Origin: Streptomyces sp. TS71-3
GTDB lineage: Bacteria; Actinomycetota; Actinomycetes; Streptomycetales; Streptomycetaceae
NCBI RefSeq assembly: GCF_018327685.1
Contig: NZ_BNEL01000001.1
Coordinates: 4,340,001 to 4,404,000, forward strand
Direction of reading: 5' to 3'
DNA: 64,000 nucleotides
Both the position numbers and the translations under genes were made by a program. Numbering within the stretch: the first letter of the stretch is position 1; each line of letters opens with the position of its first letter. The notes under the pieces were generated by a model that was not told where the DNA came from, did not search any database, and saw nothing but the letters and a program-made list of their open reading frames with translations. Of the stretch, positions 17,097 to 26,120 are shown piece after piece.

Positions 17097-20000
17097 GTGA
17101 CGAAGACCACAGCGGGGACCGGCGACAATGGGCCCGTGCGCTACCGCATTCTCGGCACCACCCAGGCCTTGCACCCGGACGGCACGGCCGCTCCGGTCGG
17201 CGGGGCGCGCCTGCGTGCCCTGCTCACCGTGCTCGCACTGCGGCCGGGGCGCACCGTGCCCGCGTCCGTCCTCGTGGACGAGGTGTGGGCGGGGGACCGG
17301 CCGCCCGCCGACGCCACCGGGGCGCTCCAGGCCCTCGTGGGCAGGCTGCGCAAGGCGATCGGCGCGACGGCGCTGGCCTCGGCCGAAGGCGGCTACCGGC
17401 TCTGCGCGAGCCCCGACGACGTCGACGCCTACCGCTTCGAGCGGCTGGCCGCGGAGGGCGCCAGGGCGCTGGCCGACGGCGACGCGCGGAAGGCCGCCGC
17501 CGTGCTCGACGACGCCCTCGCGCTCTGGCACGGACCCGCGCTGGCCGACCTGCCCGAGGGCACCTCCGAGGCGTCCCGCTGGGAGACCCGCCGCCATGAC
17601 GCCCGCAGGGCCCGCCTGACGGCGGCCCTCGCCCTCGGCCGGGCCGAGGAGGCCCTGCCCGAGCTGACCGCCCTGTGCGACGCGCACCCGCTCGACGAGC
17701 CGTTGCAGGCGCTCAGGCTGCGCGCCCTGCGCGACGCGGGCCGGCCCGCCGAGGCGCTGGCCGCCTACGAGGACGTGCGCCGCACCCTGTCCGCCCGCCT
17801 GGGCACCGACCCGGGCCCCGCGCTCCGGCAACTCCACGCCGAACTGCTCCAGCCGGTGGCCGGCCCGCGGGACCACGTGCCGGCCCCCGCACACGCTCCG
17901 GGCGCCCGAGTAACGGCTCCGACGGCTCACTCTCCGGCGCCGACCGCCGCAGCCACGGCCCCCACCGCCGTCCCCGCCGCGGCCTCCGCCCTCCTCCCGC
18001 CCACCGCCCCCGCGGCCACCGGCCCCGAGCCCGTCCCGCCGCCCCGGAGCGACGAGCCGGCCGCTTCGCCAGGAGCCACGGCCGCCGCGGCTCCGGGCGC
18101 CGGGCCCGGCCTGCCGCCCGCCCCGGGTCCCGGCAACCTCCGTGCGCGTCTGACCTCCTTCGTCGGCCGCGAAAAGGACATCGGGGCGATCCGGGCTGAG
18201 CTCGGCCGCACCCGGTTGATCACGCTGCTGGGACCCGGCGGCGCCGGCAAGACGCGGCTGTCGCAGGAGGCCGCCGAGGGGATCGCCGGCGCCCTCCCGG
18301 ACGGCGTCTGGCTGGCGGAACTGGCACCCGTGGAGCACACCGCCGACCCCGAGGCCGTGACGGAGGCCGTGGTCACCGCGCTCGGCGCCCGCGAGACCGT
18401 GCTCCGCGGCGCCGGTGCCGAGGAGCTGCGGGCGGCCTCGGAGCGGCACGGCGACGACGCGTTCGTGCGGCTCGCCGAGCACTGCGCCCCGCGCCGGATG
18501 CTGCTCATCCTGGACAACTGCGAGCACGTCGTGGAGGCCGCGGCCCGGCTGGTCGCGCAGCTGCTGGAGCGCTGCCCGGGGCTGACGGTGCTCGCCACCA
18601 GCCGTGCGCCGCTGGGCGTGCCGGGGGAGCGGCTCTTCCCGGTGGAGCCGCTGCCGGAGCCGGTGGCGGTCCGGCTGATGGCGGAGCGGGGCGCGGCGGC
18701 GCGGCCCGGCTTCCGGGTCGCGGACGACCCCGACGCGGTGGCCGAGATCTGCCGCCGCCTGGACGGCCTGCCGCTGGCGATCGAGCTGGCCGCCGCGCGG
18801 CTGAGGCTCCTCAGCCCCCGGCAGATCGCGGACCGCCTCGACGACCGCTTCAAGCTGCTCACCAGCGGCGCCCGCACCGTGCTGCCCCGCCAGCAGACCC
18901 TGCGCGCGGTGGTCGACTGGTCCTGGGGCCTGCTGGACGGGGCCGAGCGCGCCGTGCTGCGCCGGCTCGCCGTCTTCGCGGGCGGATGCGACCTGGTCGC
19001 CGCCGAGGCGGTCTGCGGCCCCGACGCCCTGGAGGCGCTGGGCTCCCTCGTCGACAAGTCGCTGGTCGTGGCGGCCCCCGCGCAGGACGGGGCCATGCGC
19101 TACCGGCTGCTGGAGACCGTCGCCGAGTACGCCGCGGAGCGCCTGGAGGAGGCGGGCGACAGGGCCGCCGCCGAGCGCGCCCACCTCGTGCACTTCCGCG
19201 AACTGGCCCGCACCACCGACCCGTTGCTACGCGGCTCCGGCCAGATGGCCGCGATCCGGGCGCTCACCGACGACTACGAGAACCTCCGCACCGCCCTGCG
19301 CACCACCGTCGCGGCCCGGGACGAGCAGGAGGCGCTCTGCCTGGTGCTGTCGCTCTGCTGGTACTGGCAGATACAGGACCTGCGGCACGAGGCCCGGAAC
19401 TGGTCCCTGGCCGTGATCGGCCTCGGGCCCGACCCGTTCGCCGAGCCGGCCGAGCCCGCCCCGCCGGTCGCCGAACGGTGCACCGACGCCCCGCCGCCGA
19501 TGTCCGGCGAGGTCCTCCAGGAGGCCCGGCGCGAGGCGCACCTGATCCACATGGCCTGTATGGACATGGAGATGCAGAGCTGGCAGACGCCCGAGGCGAG
19601 GGCGAAGCTGAGTGCCATCGGAAAGGTGTACCGACCCGGACTCCCGCAGGTGTGCCGCCCGCCCGGCAGTCTCTGGTTCTACGCGGTGATCCTCACCAAG
19701 GACGTGGAGAAGCTGCACCAGGTGCTCGACGAGATGGTCCGCACCTGCCGCGATCTCGGCTACCGGTGGGAGCTGGCGATGGCCCTCCAGATGCGGGCCA
19801 ACCTGCGGGCCAACCGCGGCGACCTGGCCGGCGTCGCCTCCCGCGACGCCGACGAGGCGCTGGCCGTCTTCGCCGATCTCGGCGACTCCTGGGGCACGGC
19901 CGAGGCGCTCTCCGCGCGTGCGGAGGCCCGGGAGCGCATCGGCGACTTCGCCGGCGCCGTCGAGGACTACCAGGCGGCGAAGTCCCGCACGGAGCAGCTC

Positions 20001-20639
20001 GGCGCCCGCTCGCAGAGCCTGGTGCTCGACGTGCGGATCGCCAACGCGCTGATCGAGCTGGGCGAGGAGGACCGCGGCGAGGAACTGCTGCGGGGGGTGG
20101 CCGACCTCGGCCACCACGGGGGGCGCGACGCGCTACCGGCGGCGCGGCTCTTCCTCGCCACGCTGCTGGGCCGCACCGGCCGGGTCGCCGAGGCACGCGA
20201 GCTGATGCGGCTGCTGCGCGAGAGCTTCGGCATCACGGGGATGGTGGTCTTCGACGGGCTGATGGCGGCCATCCATGCCTGGCTGGAGATGCAGGACGGC
20301 AACTACGCGGAGGGCCTGCGCATCACCCGGCAGACCATCGACCGCTGCCTCGACCCGCTGTCGCTCATGGTGGCGCCGCAGATGCCCTCGGCCTTCCTGA
20401 CCAACGGCGCCGTCGCACTCTCGGAGCTGGACGGCGGTGCCCGCGCCCGGGACGCCGCCCGGCTGCTGGGTGCCGCCGGCCGGCAGCTGCCGCCCGGTCA
20501 CCGGCCGTCCGCGCTGGAGCGGGAGGCCACGGCACGGGTCGAGACCGGGGTGCGCGCCCTGCTCGGTGACGAGGAGTACGAGGCGGCGTACGCCGAGGGC
20601 GGCGGCCTCTCGCTGGAGGAGGCCACCGCCCTGCTCTGA
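17097..20639 (+). CDS. SARP/AfsR-type regulator with NB-ARC and TPR domains
   Basis: 1180 residues. A winged-helix DNA-binding domain (about 14-105) and a bacterial transcriptional activation domain (about 110-250) form the SARP module. A Pro/Ala linker of about 100 residues leads to an NB-ARC ATPase with P-loop GPGGAGKTRL near 380 and Walker B LLILDNCEH near 470. TPR-like repeats fill the last 450 residues. Large SARPs such as AfsR integrate signals and switch on secondary metabolism. The GTG at 17097 is preceded by GGGGGAGGG. A DrrAB-type exporter lies convergent downstream; no biosynthetic cluster is visible, so its target is unknown. Confidence 0.9.
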   Translation: MTKTTAGTGDNGPVRYRILGTTQALHPDGTAAPVGGARLRALLTVLALRPGRTVPASVLVDEVWAGDRPPADATGALQALVGRLRKAIGATALASAEGGYRLCASPDDVDAYRFERLAAEGARALADGDARKAAAVLDDALALWHGPALADLPEGTSEASRWETRRHDARRARLTAALALGRAEEALPELTALCDAHPLDEPLQALRLRALRDAGRPAEALAAYEDVRRTLSARLGTDPGPALRQLHAELLQPVAGPRDHVPAPAHAPGARVTAPTAHSPAPTAAATAPTAVPAAASALLPPTAPAATGPEPVPPPRSDEPAASPGATAAAAPGAGPGLPPAPGPGNLRARLTSFVGREKDIGAIRAELGRTRLITLLGPGGAGKTRLSQEAAEGIAGALPDGVWLAELAPVEHTADPEAVTEAVVTALGARETVLRGAGAEELRAASERHGDDAFVRLAEHCAPRRMLLILDNCEHVVEAAARLVAQLLERCPGLTVLATSRAPLGVPGERLFPVEPLPEPVAVRLMAERGAAARPGFRVADDPDAVAEICRRLDGLPLAIELAAARLRLLSPRQIADRLDDRFKLLTSGARTVLPRQQTLRAVVDWSWGLLDGAERAVLRRLAVFAGGCDLVAAEAVCGPDALEALGSLVDKSLVVAAPAQDGAMRYRLLETVAEYAAERLEEAGDRAAAERAHLVHFRELARTTDPLLRGSGQMAAIRALTDDYENLRTALRTTVAARDEQEALCLVLSLCWYWQIQDLRHEARNWSLAVIGLGPDPFAEPAEPAPPVAERCTDAPPPMSGEVLQEARREAHLIHMACMDMEMQSWQTPEARAKLSAIGKVYRPGLPQVCRPPGSLWFYAVILTKDVEKLHQVLDEMVRTCRDLGYRWELAMALQMRANLRANRGDLAGVASRDADEALAVFADLGDSWGTAEALSARAEARERIGDFAGAVEDYQAAKSRTEQLGARSQSLVLDVRIANALIELGEEDRGEELLRGVADLGHHGGRDALPAARLFLATLLGRTGRVAEARELMRLLRESFGITGMVVFDGLMAAIHAWLEMQDGNYAEGLRITRQTIDRCLDPLSLMVAPQMPSAFLTNGAVALSELDGGARARDAARLLGAAGRQLPPGHRPSALEREATARVETGVRALLGDEEYEAAYAEGGGLSLEEATALL

Positions 20640-20678
20640 GTTCCGCCGGGGGACGCTGAGGGCGCCGGCCGTGCCGGT

Positions 20679-20707
20679 GCCCCGGCCAGGGCCCCGGCGG
20701 CCGGGGC
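20679..20707. terminator. Stem-loop between convergent SARP and ABC permease genes
   Basis: GCCCCGGCC pairs perfectly with GGCCGGGGC around an 11-nt loop. It lies between two converging genes and could end both transcripts. No T-run is present. Confidence 0.55.
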
Positions 20708-20742
20708 GGCGACGGGCCGCGCGGGTGCCGGACACGGCGGCG

Positions 20743-21558
20743 TCAGCTCTTGGTGCGGAACTTGTGGATGGCGATCGGCGCCGCCACCACCGTGATGACC
20801 ACCGACCAGATCAGGGTCACCAGCACGTCGTGGCCGACGGGCGCGCCGCTGTTCATCAGGCCCCGCGCGGCGTCGGCCAGCGACGACAGCGGGTTGTAGT
20901 CGGTGAACGCCTGGAGCCAGCCCGGCATGGACGCCGTCGGCGCGAAGATCGAGGAACCGAACTGGAGAGGCATCAGGACGAGGAATCCCATTCCCTGGAT
21001 GGCCTGGGCGTTCTTCATCACCACGCCCATGGTGAGGAAGATCCACATGATGGAGGAGCCGAAGACCAGGGCGAGGCCGATCGCCGCGAACAGCCCCGGC
21101 ACGCTGGAGACCGAGAGTCCCAGGATGAAGCCGACGGCCAGCAGGATGGCCGTGGCCACCAGCATCCGGCCGATCTCGACGACGATCTTGGCGATCAGCA
21201 CCGAGGAGCGGGCGATCGGCAGCGACCGGAAGCGGTCCATCACACCGGTCTGGAAGTCCTGGTTGAAGCCGGTGCCCACGCCCATGGCGAGGTTCATGCC
21301 CATCATGGCCATCAGGCCCGGCACCACGTATCTGACGTACTCGTCCTGGTTGCCCTTGCCGGCGATCGCGCCGCCGAAGACGAAGACGAAGAGGAGCGTG
21401 AAGACGATCGGCATGAGCACGGCGTCGAACATCGACTCCGGGTCCTGCCGGATCCACAGCAGGTTCCGGCGGACCAGGGCGCCGGTGTGGCGCAGGTGGG
21501 CGCGGAGCCCGATGCGGCCCTCGGGCTGGGCGGGGGAGGTGAGCACTGCGGTGGTCAT
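20743..21558 (-). CDS. DrrB-type ABC-2 transporter permease
   Basis: 271 residues with about six membrane segments in the ABC-2 pattern, including the conserved FRSLPIARSSVL region after the second segment and a NPLSSLADAARGL segment before the last. Such permeases pair with a DrrA-like ATPase for drug or lipid export. Its ATG overlaps the ATPase stop as ATGA, so the two are translationally coupled. Substrate unknown. Confidence 0.9.
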   Translation of the reverse strand: MTTAVLTSPAQPEGRIGLRAHLRHTGALVRRNLLWIRQDPESMFDAVLMPIVFTLLFVFVFGGAIAGKGNQDEYVRYVVPGLMAMMGMNLAMGVGTGFNQDFQTGVMDRFRSLPIARSSVLIAKIVVEIGRMLVATAILLAVGFILGLSVSSVPGLFAAIGLALVFGSSIMWIFLTMGVVMKNAQAIQGMGFLVLMPLQFGSSIFAPTASMPGWLQAFTDYNPLSSLADAARGLMNSGAPVGHDVLVTLIWSVVITVVAAPIAIHKFRTKS

Positions 21559-22574
21559 ACGGCGGCCTCCAGAAGGGCGGGCGCGGGGTCCTCGGCCACG
21601 GTGGCCTTGTGACCGGTGAGGGAGAGGAACACCTCGTCCAGGGTGGGGAGTTCGGTGTTGATCGAGGCCAGCGCGATGCCCCGTTCGGAGAGCGAGCCGA
21701 CGACGGCGGTGAGCTGGTCGTCGCTGAGGATCGGCACGAGCACCGTGCCCGTGTCGGTGTCCACGGTGGCCCGGCCGGGGCCGGTCAGACCGAACTCGTC
21801 CAGCTCCTGGGCCATCGGGCGCAGCTGGAGCGGGTCGGCGGGCCTGATCCGCAGGGTGCGGCCGCCCACCTTGGCCTTGAGGTCGTCGATCCGGCCGCCG
21901 GCGACGACCCGGCCGCGGTCCATCACGGCGAGCTCGCCGGCCAGTTGCTCGGCCTCCTCCATGTACTGGGTGGTGAGCAGCACGGTGACGCCGGTGCCGA
22001 CCATCCGCTTCACCTCCGCCCAGACCTCGTTCCGGGTGCGCGGGTCGAGGCCGGTGGTGGGCTCGTCCAGGTAGAGCACCGCGGGCCGGCCGATCATGGA
22101 GGCGGCCAGGTCGAGACGGCGGCGCATGCCGCCGGAGTAGGTCCCCGCGGGGCGCTTGGCGGCCTCGGTGAGGGAGAAGCGCTCCAGCAGCTCCTCCGCG
22201 CGCTGCCGGGCCGCGGCCCGGGACAGGTCGAGCAGGCGGCCGATCATGTAGAGGTTCTCGCGGCCGGAGAGCTTCTCGTCCACCGAGGCGTACTGGCCGG
22301 TGAGGCCGATCACCCGGCGGAGCCGGCGGGGCTGGTGCACGGCGTCGAGGCCGGCGACGGTGGCGGTGCCGGCGTCCGGCACGATCAGGGTGGACAGGAC
22401 GCGTACGAGGGTGGTCTTGCCGGCGCCGTTCGGGCCGAGCACGCCGAGGACGGTGCCCTCGGCGACGTCCAGGTCCACGCCGTCCAGGGCCTTGGTCTCG
22501 CCGTAGTGCTTGACCAGCCCCCGCACGGTGATGACGGCGTTGCGGCCGCCCGGGCTTGTGTCGTTGGGTGTCAT
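21555..22574 (-). CDS. DrrA-type ABC transporter ATPase
   Basis: 339 residues. Walker A GPNGAGKTT, signature SGGMRRRLD, Walker B LYLDEPTTGLD and a switch His region (TTQYMEEAEQLA, where Gln and Tyr stand in as in DrrA relatives) are all present. The extra C-terminal domain of about 100 residues is typical of DrrA-like daunorubicin-resistance ATPases. The ATG at 22574 precedes the conserved start. A 416-nt gap with repeat DNA separates it from the upstream EEP gene, so the ATPase-permease pair probably has its own promoter. Confidence 0.92.
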   Translation of the reverse strand: MTPNDTSPGGRNAVITVRGLVKHYGETKALDGVDLDVAEGTVLGVLGPNGAGKTTLVRVLSTLIVPDAGTATVAGLDAVHQPRRLRRVIGLTGQYASVDEKLSGRENLYMIGRLLDLSRAAARQRAEELLERFSLTEAAKRPAGTYSGGMRRRLDLAASMIGRPAVLYLDEPTTGLDPRTRNEVWAEVKRMVGTGVTVLLTTQYMEEAEQLAGELAVMDRGRVVAGGRIDDLKAKVGGRTLRIRPADPLQLRPMAQELDEFGLTGPGRATVDTDTGTVLVPILSDDQLTAVVGSLSERGIALASINTELPTLDEVFLSLTGHKATVAEDPAPALLEAAV

Positions 22575-22827
22575 GCGGTCAAGGTGCCATCCGGCGCCGA
22601 CAGAACACCTACATCGCACCGACAGGCGGTGCGGGTTGCCGACAGTTCGCCTATGGCCTGCGGCCTGCCGGCGACGGAGGGTGGTTCGGGTCGGTGGTTC
22701 GGTGCGGGTTTCGTGGTGGTTCTTTGCGCCCACGCGGCGGAGCGGCATCTGGACACAGCTCCGCGCCCCTTTGCGGGTTGTGCCCCGGTCTGTGGTTCGT
22801 TCGCCGCGGGTTTCGTCGTGGTTGCTC

Positions 22828-22946
22828 GCGCAGTTCCCCGCGCCCCTGATCAGGCGCTTCGCGCCCCTTTTACGCGTCGTGCCCGAGGCTGTGGTTCGTT
22901 CGCCGCGGGTTTCGTCGTGGCTGTTCGCGCAGTTCCCCGCGCCCCT
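22828..22946. repeat. Two forward copies of the dispersed 20-mer, 99 nt apart
   Basis: The gap 22575-22990 between the EEP gene 3' end and the ABC ATPase has no gene. It carries 20-mer copies at 22828-22847 and 22927-22946 with long shared flanks (GTGGTTCGTTCGCCGCGGGT before each), so the repeat unit is about 99 nt. A degenerate third copy lies near 22755. Confidence 0.85.
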
Positions 22947-22990
22947 TTGCAGGCGCTTCGCGCCTCTCTTGAGGGCGCCGGGCGCCGGGC

Positions 22991-24016
22991 TCAGAGCTCC
23001 AGCGTCGCCGCGATGGGCAAGTGGTCGCTGGGCGTGCGGGGGAGGGTCCAGGAGCGGACCGGGGTGACGTCCTTGACCATGATCTGGTCGATCCGGGCCA
23101 TCGGGAACGACGACGGCCAGCTGAAGCCGAAGCCGTCCCCGGCGGCGCCCTGGGTGGAGCGCATCTGGGCGGTCACGCCCGTCAGGGCCCGGTCGTTCAT
23201 GGTGCCGTTGAGGTCCCCGAGCAGCACCACCCGTTTCAGCGGCTCGTGGGCGATGGCCTCGCCGAGCGCGTTCGCGCTCTGGTCCCGCTCGCTCGCGGTG
23301 AAACCGGAGTTCACCTTGACCCGCACCGACGGCAGGTGGGCCACGTAGACGGCGACCGGCCCCGCGGGCGAGGCGATGGTCGTGCGCAGTGCCCGCGTCC
23401 AGCCGAGCTTGATGTCCACCGGCTCGGTGCCGCTCAGCGGGTACTTGCTCCACAGCGCGACGGTGCCCTGCACGACGTGGTGCGGGTACGTCCGGGAGAG
23501 CGCCTTCTCGTACACCGGAAGGGCGGTCGTCGTCAGCTCCTCCAGGGCCACCACGTCCGCACCGGAGGCGGCCACGTCGCGGGCGGTGCCGGACGGGTCG
23601 GGGTTGCCGGCGTTGACGTTGTGCGTGGCCACCGTCAGATCGCCGCCGGTACCGGTCCGGTGGGGGAGCAGGCCGCCGAACAGGTGGAGCCACACCGCCA
23701 CCGGCAGCGCCAGCGCGATCAGCGCGGTCACCGACCTGCGGACGAGCGCGCCGGCGAGCAGCAGCAGCACGATGAGGCCGAACCACGGCAGGAACGTCTC
23801 CGTGAGGCTGCCGAAGTTGCCGATGGTGTTGGGGATGCGCGAGTGCAGCAGCATCACCAGCGCGAGGACCACCGCCAGCGCGGCGAGGACCAGCCCGCGG
23901 CGCCACATGCCGGCCGGGCCGCCGAGTCGCCAGCCGCCGGCCACGCGCCGGATGCGTGACCCGTGCCGTCCGTCCGCCGCTTCTCTGCCCGTCTCCGTCA
24001 CGTACGCCCGCGCCAT
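22991..24016 (-). CDS. Membrane-anchored endonuclease/exonuclease/phosphatase family protein
   Basis: 341 residues. Three N-terminal membrane segments (about 40-60, 75-93 and 97-115) anchor an EEP-fold domain with all the usual motifs: ATHNVNAGN, ALEEL, VAHLPSV, LGDLNGTMND, ARIDQIMV and SDHLPI. The catalytic domain probably faces outward. Members act on nucleic acids, sphingomyelin or inositol phosphates, and the substrate cannot be told here. It stands upstream of the ABC exporter genes, separated by repeat DNA. Confidence 0.88.
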   Translation of the reverse strand: MARAYVTETGREAADGRHGSRIRRVAGGWRLGGPAGMWRRGLVLAALAVVLALVMLLHSRIPNTIGNFGSLTETFLPWFGLIVLLLLAGALVRRSVTALIALALPVAVWLHLFGGLLPHRTGTGGDLTVATHNVNAGNPDPSGTARDVAASGADVVALEELTTTALPVYEKALSRTYPHHVVQGTVALWSKYPLSGTEPVDIKLGWTRALRTTIASPAGPVAVYVAHLPSVRVKVNSGFTASERDQSANALGEAIAHEPLKRVVLLGDLNGTMNDRALTGVTAQMRSTQGAAGDGFGFSWPSSFPMARIDQIMVKDVTPVRSWTLPRTPSDHLPIAATLEL

Positions 24017-24427
24017 TCCCTCGCCTCACTACCTGCTTGCAGACCATCCTGCTTCCACGACCCTAGGCGATCACCGGGGCCGCTTCCGCCCTGTGGTGCC
24101 CATCGCCGGGGTCCTGTTCCGGACCGTTTCGCCCACCCCGTCCCGCGCGCCATGTCCCGCCCGGGGCAGCGGTGTCGGGCACGGGAGGCAAACGTCCGTA
24201 CGGGATCCAGGACGAGCCCGCCCCAGGACGGGGTTCCGGGGCGGGCTCGGACGGATGGTCCGTGACGCGACGCGCACCGGTCCCGCACGGGACCGAGACG
24301 CTCCGAGCGCGCTCCTCCGGGCGGGTGAGACGAGGGGCCGGCGCGGCCGGGCGGCGCCGCGGCGGACGCGGCGGCGTCCGGTCCCGCCGTGCGCCTGGCC
24401 CCGCCCGGTCGGCGTCCCACCGGGTCC
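24017..24427. other. Non-coding stretch beside the EEP gene
   Basis: I see no credible gene, structured RNA or strong hairpin in these 411 nt. Frames open here have the composition of shadows. It may be residual DNA from the decay of the neighbouring MFS gene. Confidence 0.4.
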
Positions 24428-24865
24428 TCACTGCTCCGCGGTGACGGGTTCCGGCGCGGGCCGGCCGCCGGGGCTCGCGGTGCCCCGGCGGGGCAGGAAG
24501 AGCGCGGTGACCAGGGCGCCGAGCAGTGCCACGCCCGCCCCGCACATCGCCGTGGTGTGCATGGCGTGCAGGAACGAGTCGTCCGCGGGGCCGACCAGCG
24601 CCCTGCCGCGCGGCCCGAGGGCCGCGGCGGCGCCGAGCGTCGCCTCGATGGGCTCGCCCGCCGCGTGCCGCATCCCGGCCGGCAGCACGGTGAGCCTGCC
24701 GTCGATGCCCGACCGGTAGACGGTGGACAGCACCGAGCCCAGCACCGCGATGCCGAGGGCCCCGCCGACCTGGCGGACGGCCAGGATCGCCCAGCGCCGC
24801 CGGTGCACGGCTTCCGGTATGCCAGGGGCGGCACCGGAAGGAGCAGGACCGGAAGGAGTCGTCAT
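24428..24865 (-). pseudogene. Internally deleted DHA2-type MFS transporter remnant
   Basis: 145-residue open frame in which two distant parts of an EmrB/QacA-type transporter meet. Residues 1-30 look like the start of such proteins ([10 protein letters not shown] leads into the first membrane helix). From residue 31 the text jumps to a region near the end of the family, [17 protein letters not shown], and continues with [31 protein letters not shown], the last helix. Roughly ten helices are missing without loss of frame. Transport is not possible as in the family; it could be a pseudogene or a small membrane protein. It lies divergent from panB. Confidence 0.7.
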
Positions 24866-25105
24866 GCGGTCAGATTATGGACTTTCGCGACCGGCTCCGT
24901 TCTGTTTTCGGCGCTTTTCCGGCTTGTGCCGGCGGGCTTCGGCCCACCGGTGGATCAGGGTCGTTCGGCCCGTGAGCCGGATGTGACACGTGTCCCTCCG
25001 TGGGACGGGGCCGGGGTCTGGTCGGCCGTCGGCACGAGGTGCCACCATGGTGGTGGTCCGGAGACGCCGAAAGGGCGCTTCGAGATGACAGAAGGAGCAG
25101 TTGCG

Positions 25106-25990
25106 ATGACGCAGAATCCGGCTGCCCAGAAGCCCGGCCCGGTCGACGGGCCGAAGTCCGACAGCAGCAAGGCGCTGTACGGCGGCAAGGGCACACGCCG
25201 TATCACCGTGCGCGACATCACCACGGCCAAGGAGCGCGGCGAGAAGTGGCCGATGCTCACCGCCTACGACGCGATGACCGCGTCCGTCTTCGACGAGGCC
25301 GGCATCCCGGTCATGCTCGTCGGCGACTCGATGGGCAACTGCCACCTCGGCTACGAGACGACCGTCCCGGTCACCCTCGACGAGATGACCATGCTCTCGG
25401 CCGCCGTGGTGCGCGGCACCAGCCGCGCCATGATCGTCGCCGACCTGCCCTTCGGCACCTACCAGGAGGGGCCGACGCAGGCCCTGCGCAGCGCCATGCG
25501 GCTGGTGAAGGAGGCCGGCGTGGGCGCCGTGAAGCTGGAGGGCGGCGAGCGCTCGCACCGCCAGATCGAGCTGCTGGTCGAGTCCGGCATCCCGGTCATG
25601 GCACACGTCGGGCTGACCCCCCAGTCCGTCAACACCATGGGCTACCGCGTGCAGGGCCGCGGCGAGGAAGCGGCGCAGCAACTGCTCCGGGACGCCAAGG
25701 CCGTACAGGACGCGGGCGCGTTCGCGGTCGTGCTGGAGCTGGTGCCGGCCGAGCTGGCGGCCGAGGTGACCCGCGTGCTGCACATTCCCACGGTGGGCAT
25801 CGGGGCCGGGGCCGAGTGCGACGCGCAGGTCCTGGTATGGACCGACATGCTCGGCCTGACGCCCGGGAAGATGCCGCGGTTCGTGAAGCAGTACGCGGAT
25901 CTGCGGGGTGTCATGTCGAACGCGGCCCAGGCCTTCGCCGAGGATGTGGTGGGTGGGGCGTTCCCGGCGGAGGAACACGCCGTGCACTGA
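25106..25990 (+). CDS. panB: 3-methyl-2-oxobutanoate hydroxymethyltransferase
   Basis: 294 residues. Adds a hydroxymethyl group from methylene-tetrahydrofolate to 2-oxoisovalerate, the first committed step to pantothenate and CoA. Metal and substrate residues are seen in MLVGDSMGN, VADLPFGTYQ, KLEGGE, AHVGLTPQ and GIGAGAECDAQVLVWTDMLG. An N-terminal stretch of about 30 residues precedes the TIM barrel. The ATG at 25106 has AGAAGGAG eight bases upstream; an ATG seven codons earlier is less well placed. panC and panD are not in the window. Confidence 0.96.
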   Translation: MTQNPAAQKPGPVDGPKSDSSKALYGGKGTRRITVRDITTAKERGEKWPMLTAYDAMTASVFDEAGIPVMLVGDSMGNCHLGYETTVPVTLDEMTMLSAAVVRGTSRAMIVADLPFGTYQEGPTQALRSAMRLVKEAGVGAVKLEGGERSHRQIELLVESGIPVMAHVGLTPQSVNTMGYRVQGRGEEAAQQLLRDAKAVQDAGAFAVVLELVPAELAAEVTRVLHIPTVGIGAGAECDAQVLVWTDMLGLTPGKMPRFVKQYADLRGVMSNAAQAFAEDVVGGAFPAEEHAVH

Positions 25991-26024
25991 CGCACCGCCC
26001 TTCCGGCAAGCCACTGCGGTACCA

Positions 26025-26062
26025 CGGCAGCCCGTCGATCTTCCCCCGTCGGCGGGCTGCCG
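26025..26062. terminator. Hairpin between convergent panB and araC-type genes
   Basis: CGGCAGCCCG pairs perfectly with CGGGCTGCCG over an 18-nt loop. It sits 35 nt after the panB stop and can serve the opposing gene as well. Confidence 0.65.
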
Positions 26063-26120
26063 CCGTCTCGGCTCTCCGGGCGCCGTTCGCGGCCGCGGCG
26101 CGTGCGGCCGTGCCCACGGC

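Noticed and set aside
15903..19193. Long minus-strand open frame of about 1096 codons
   Set aside because: It lies opposite the SARP gene and in another frame over the M50 gene. No domain is seen.
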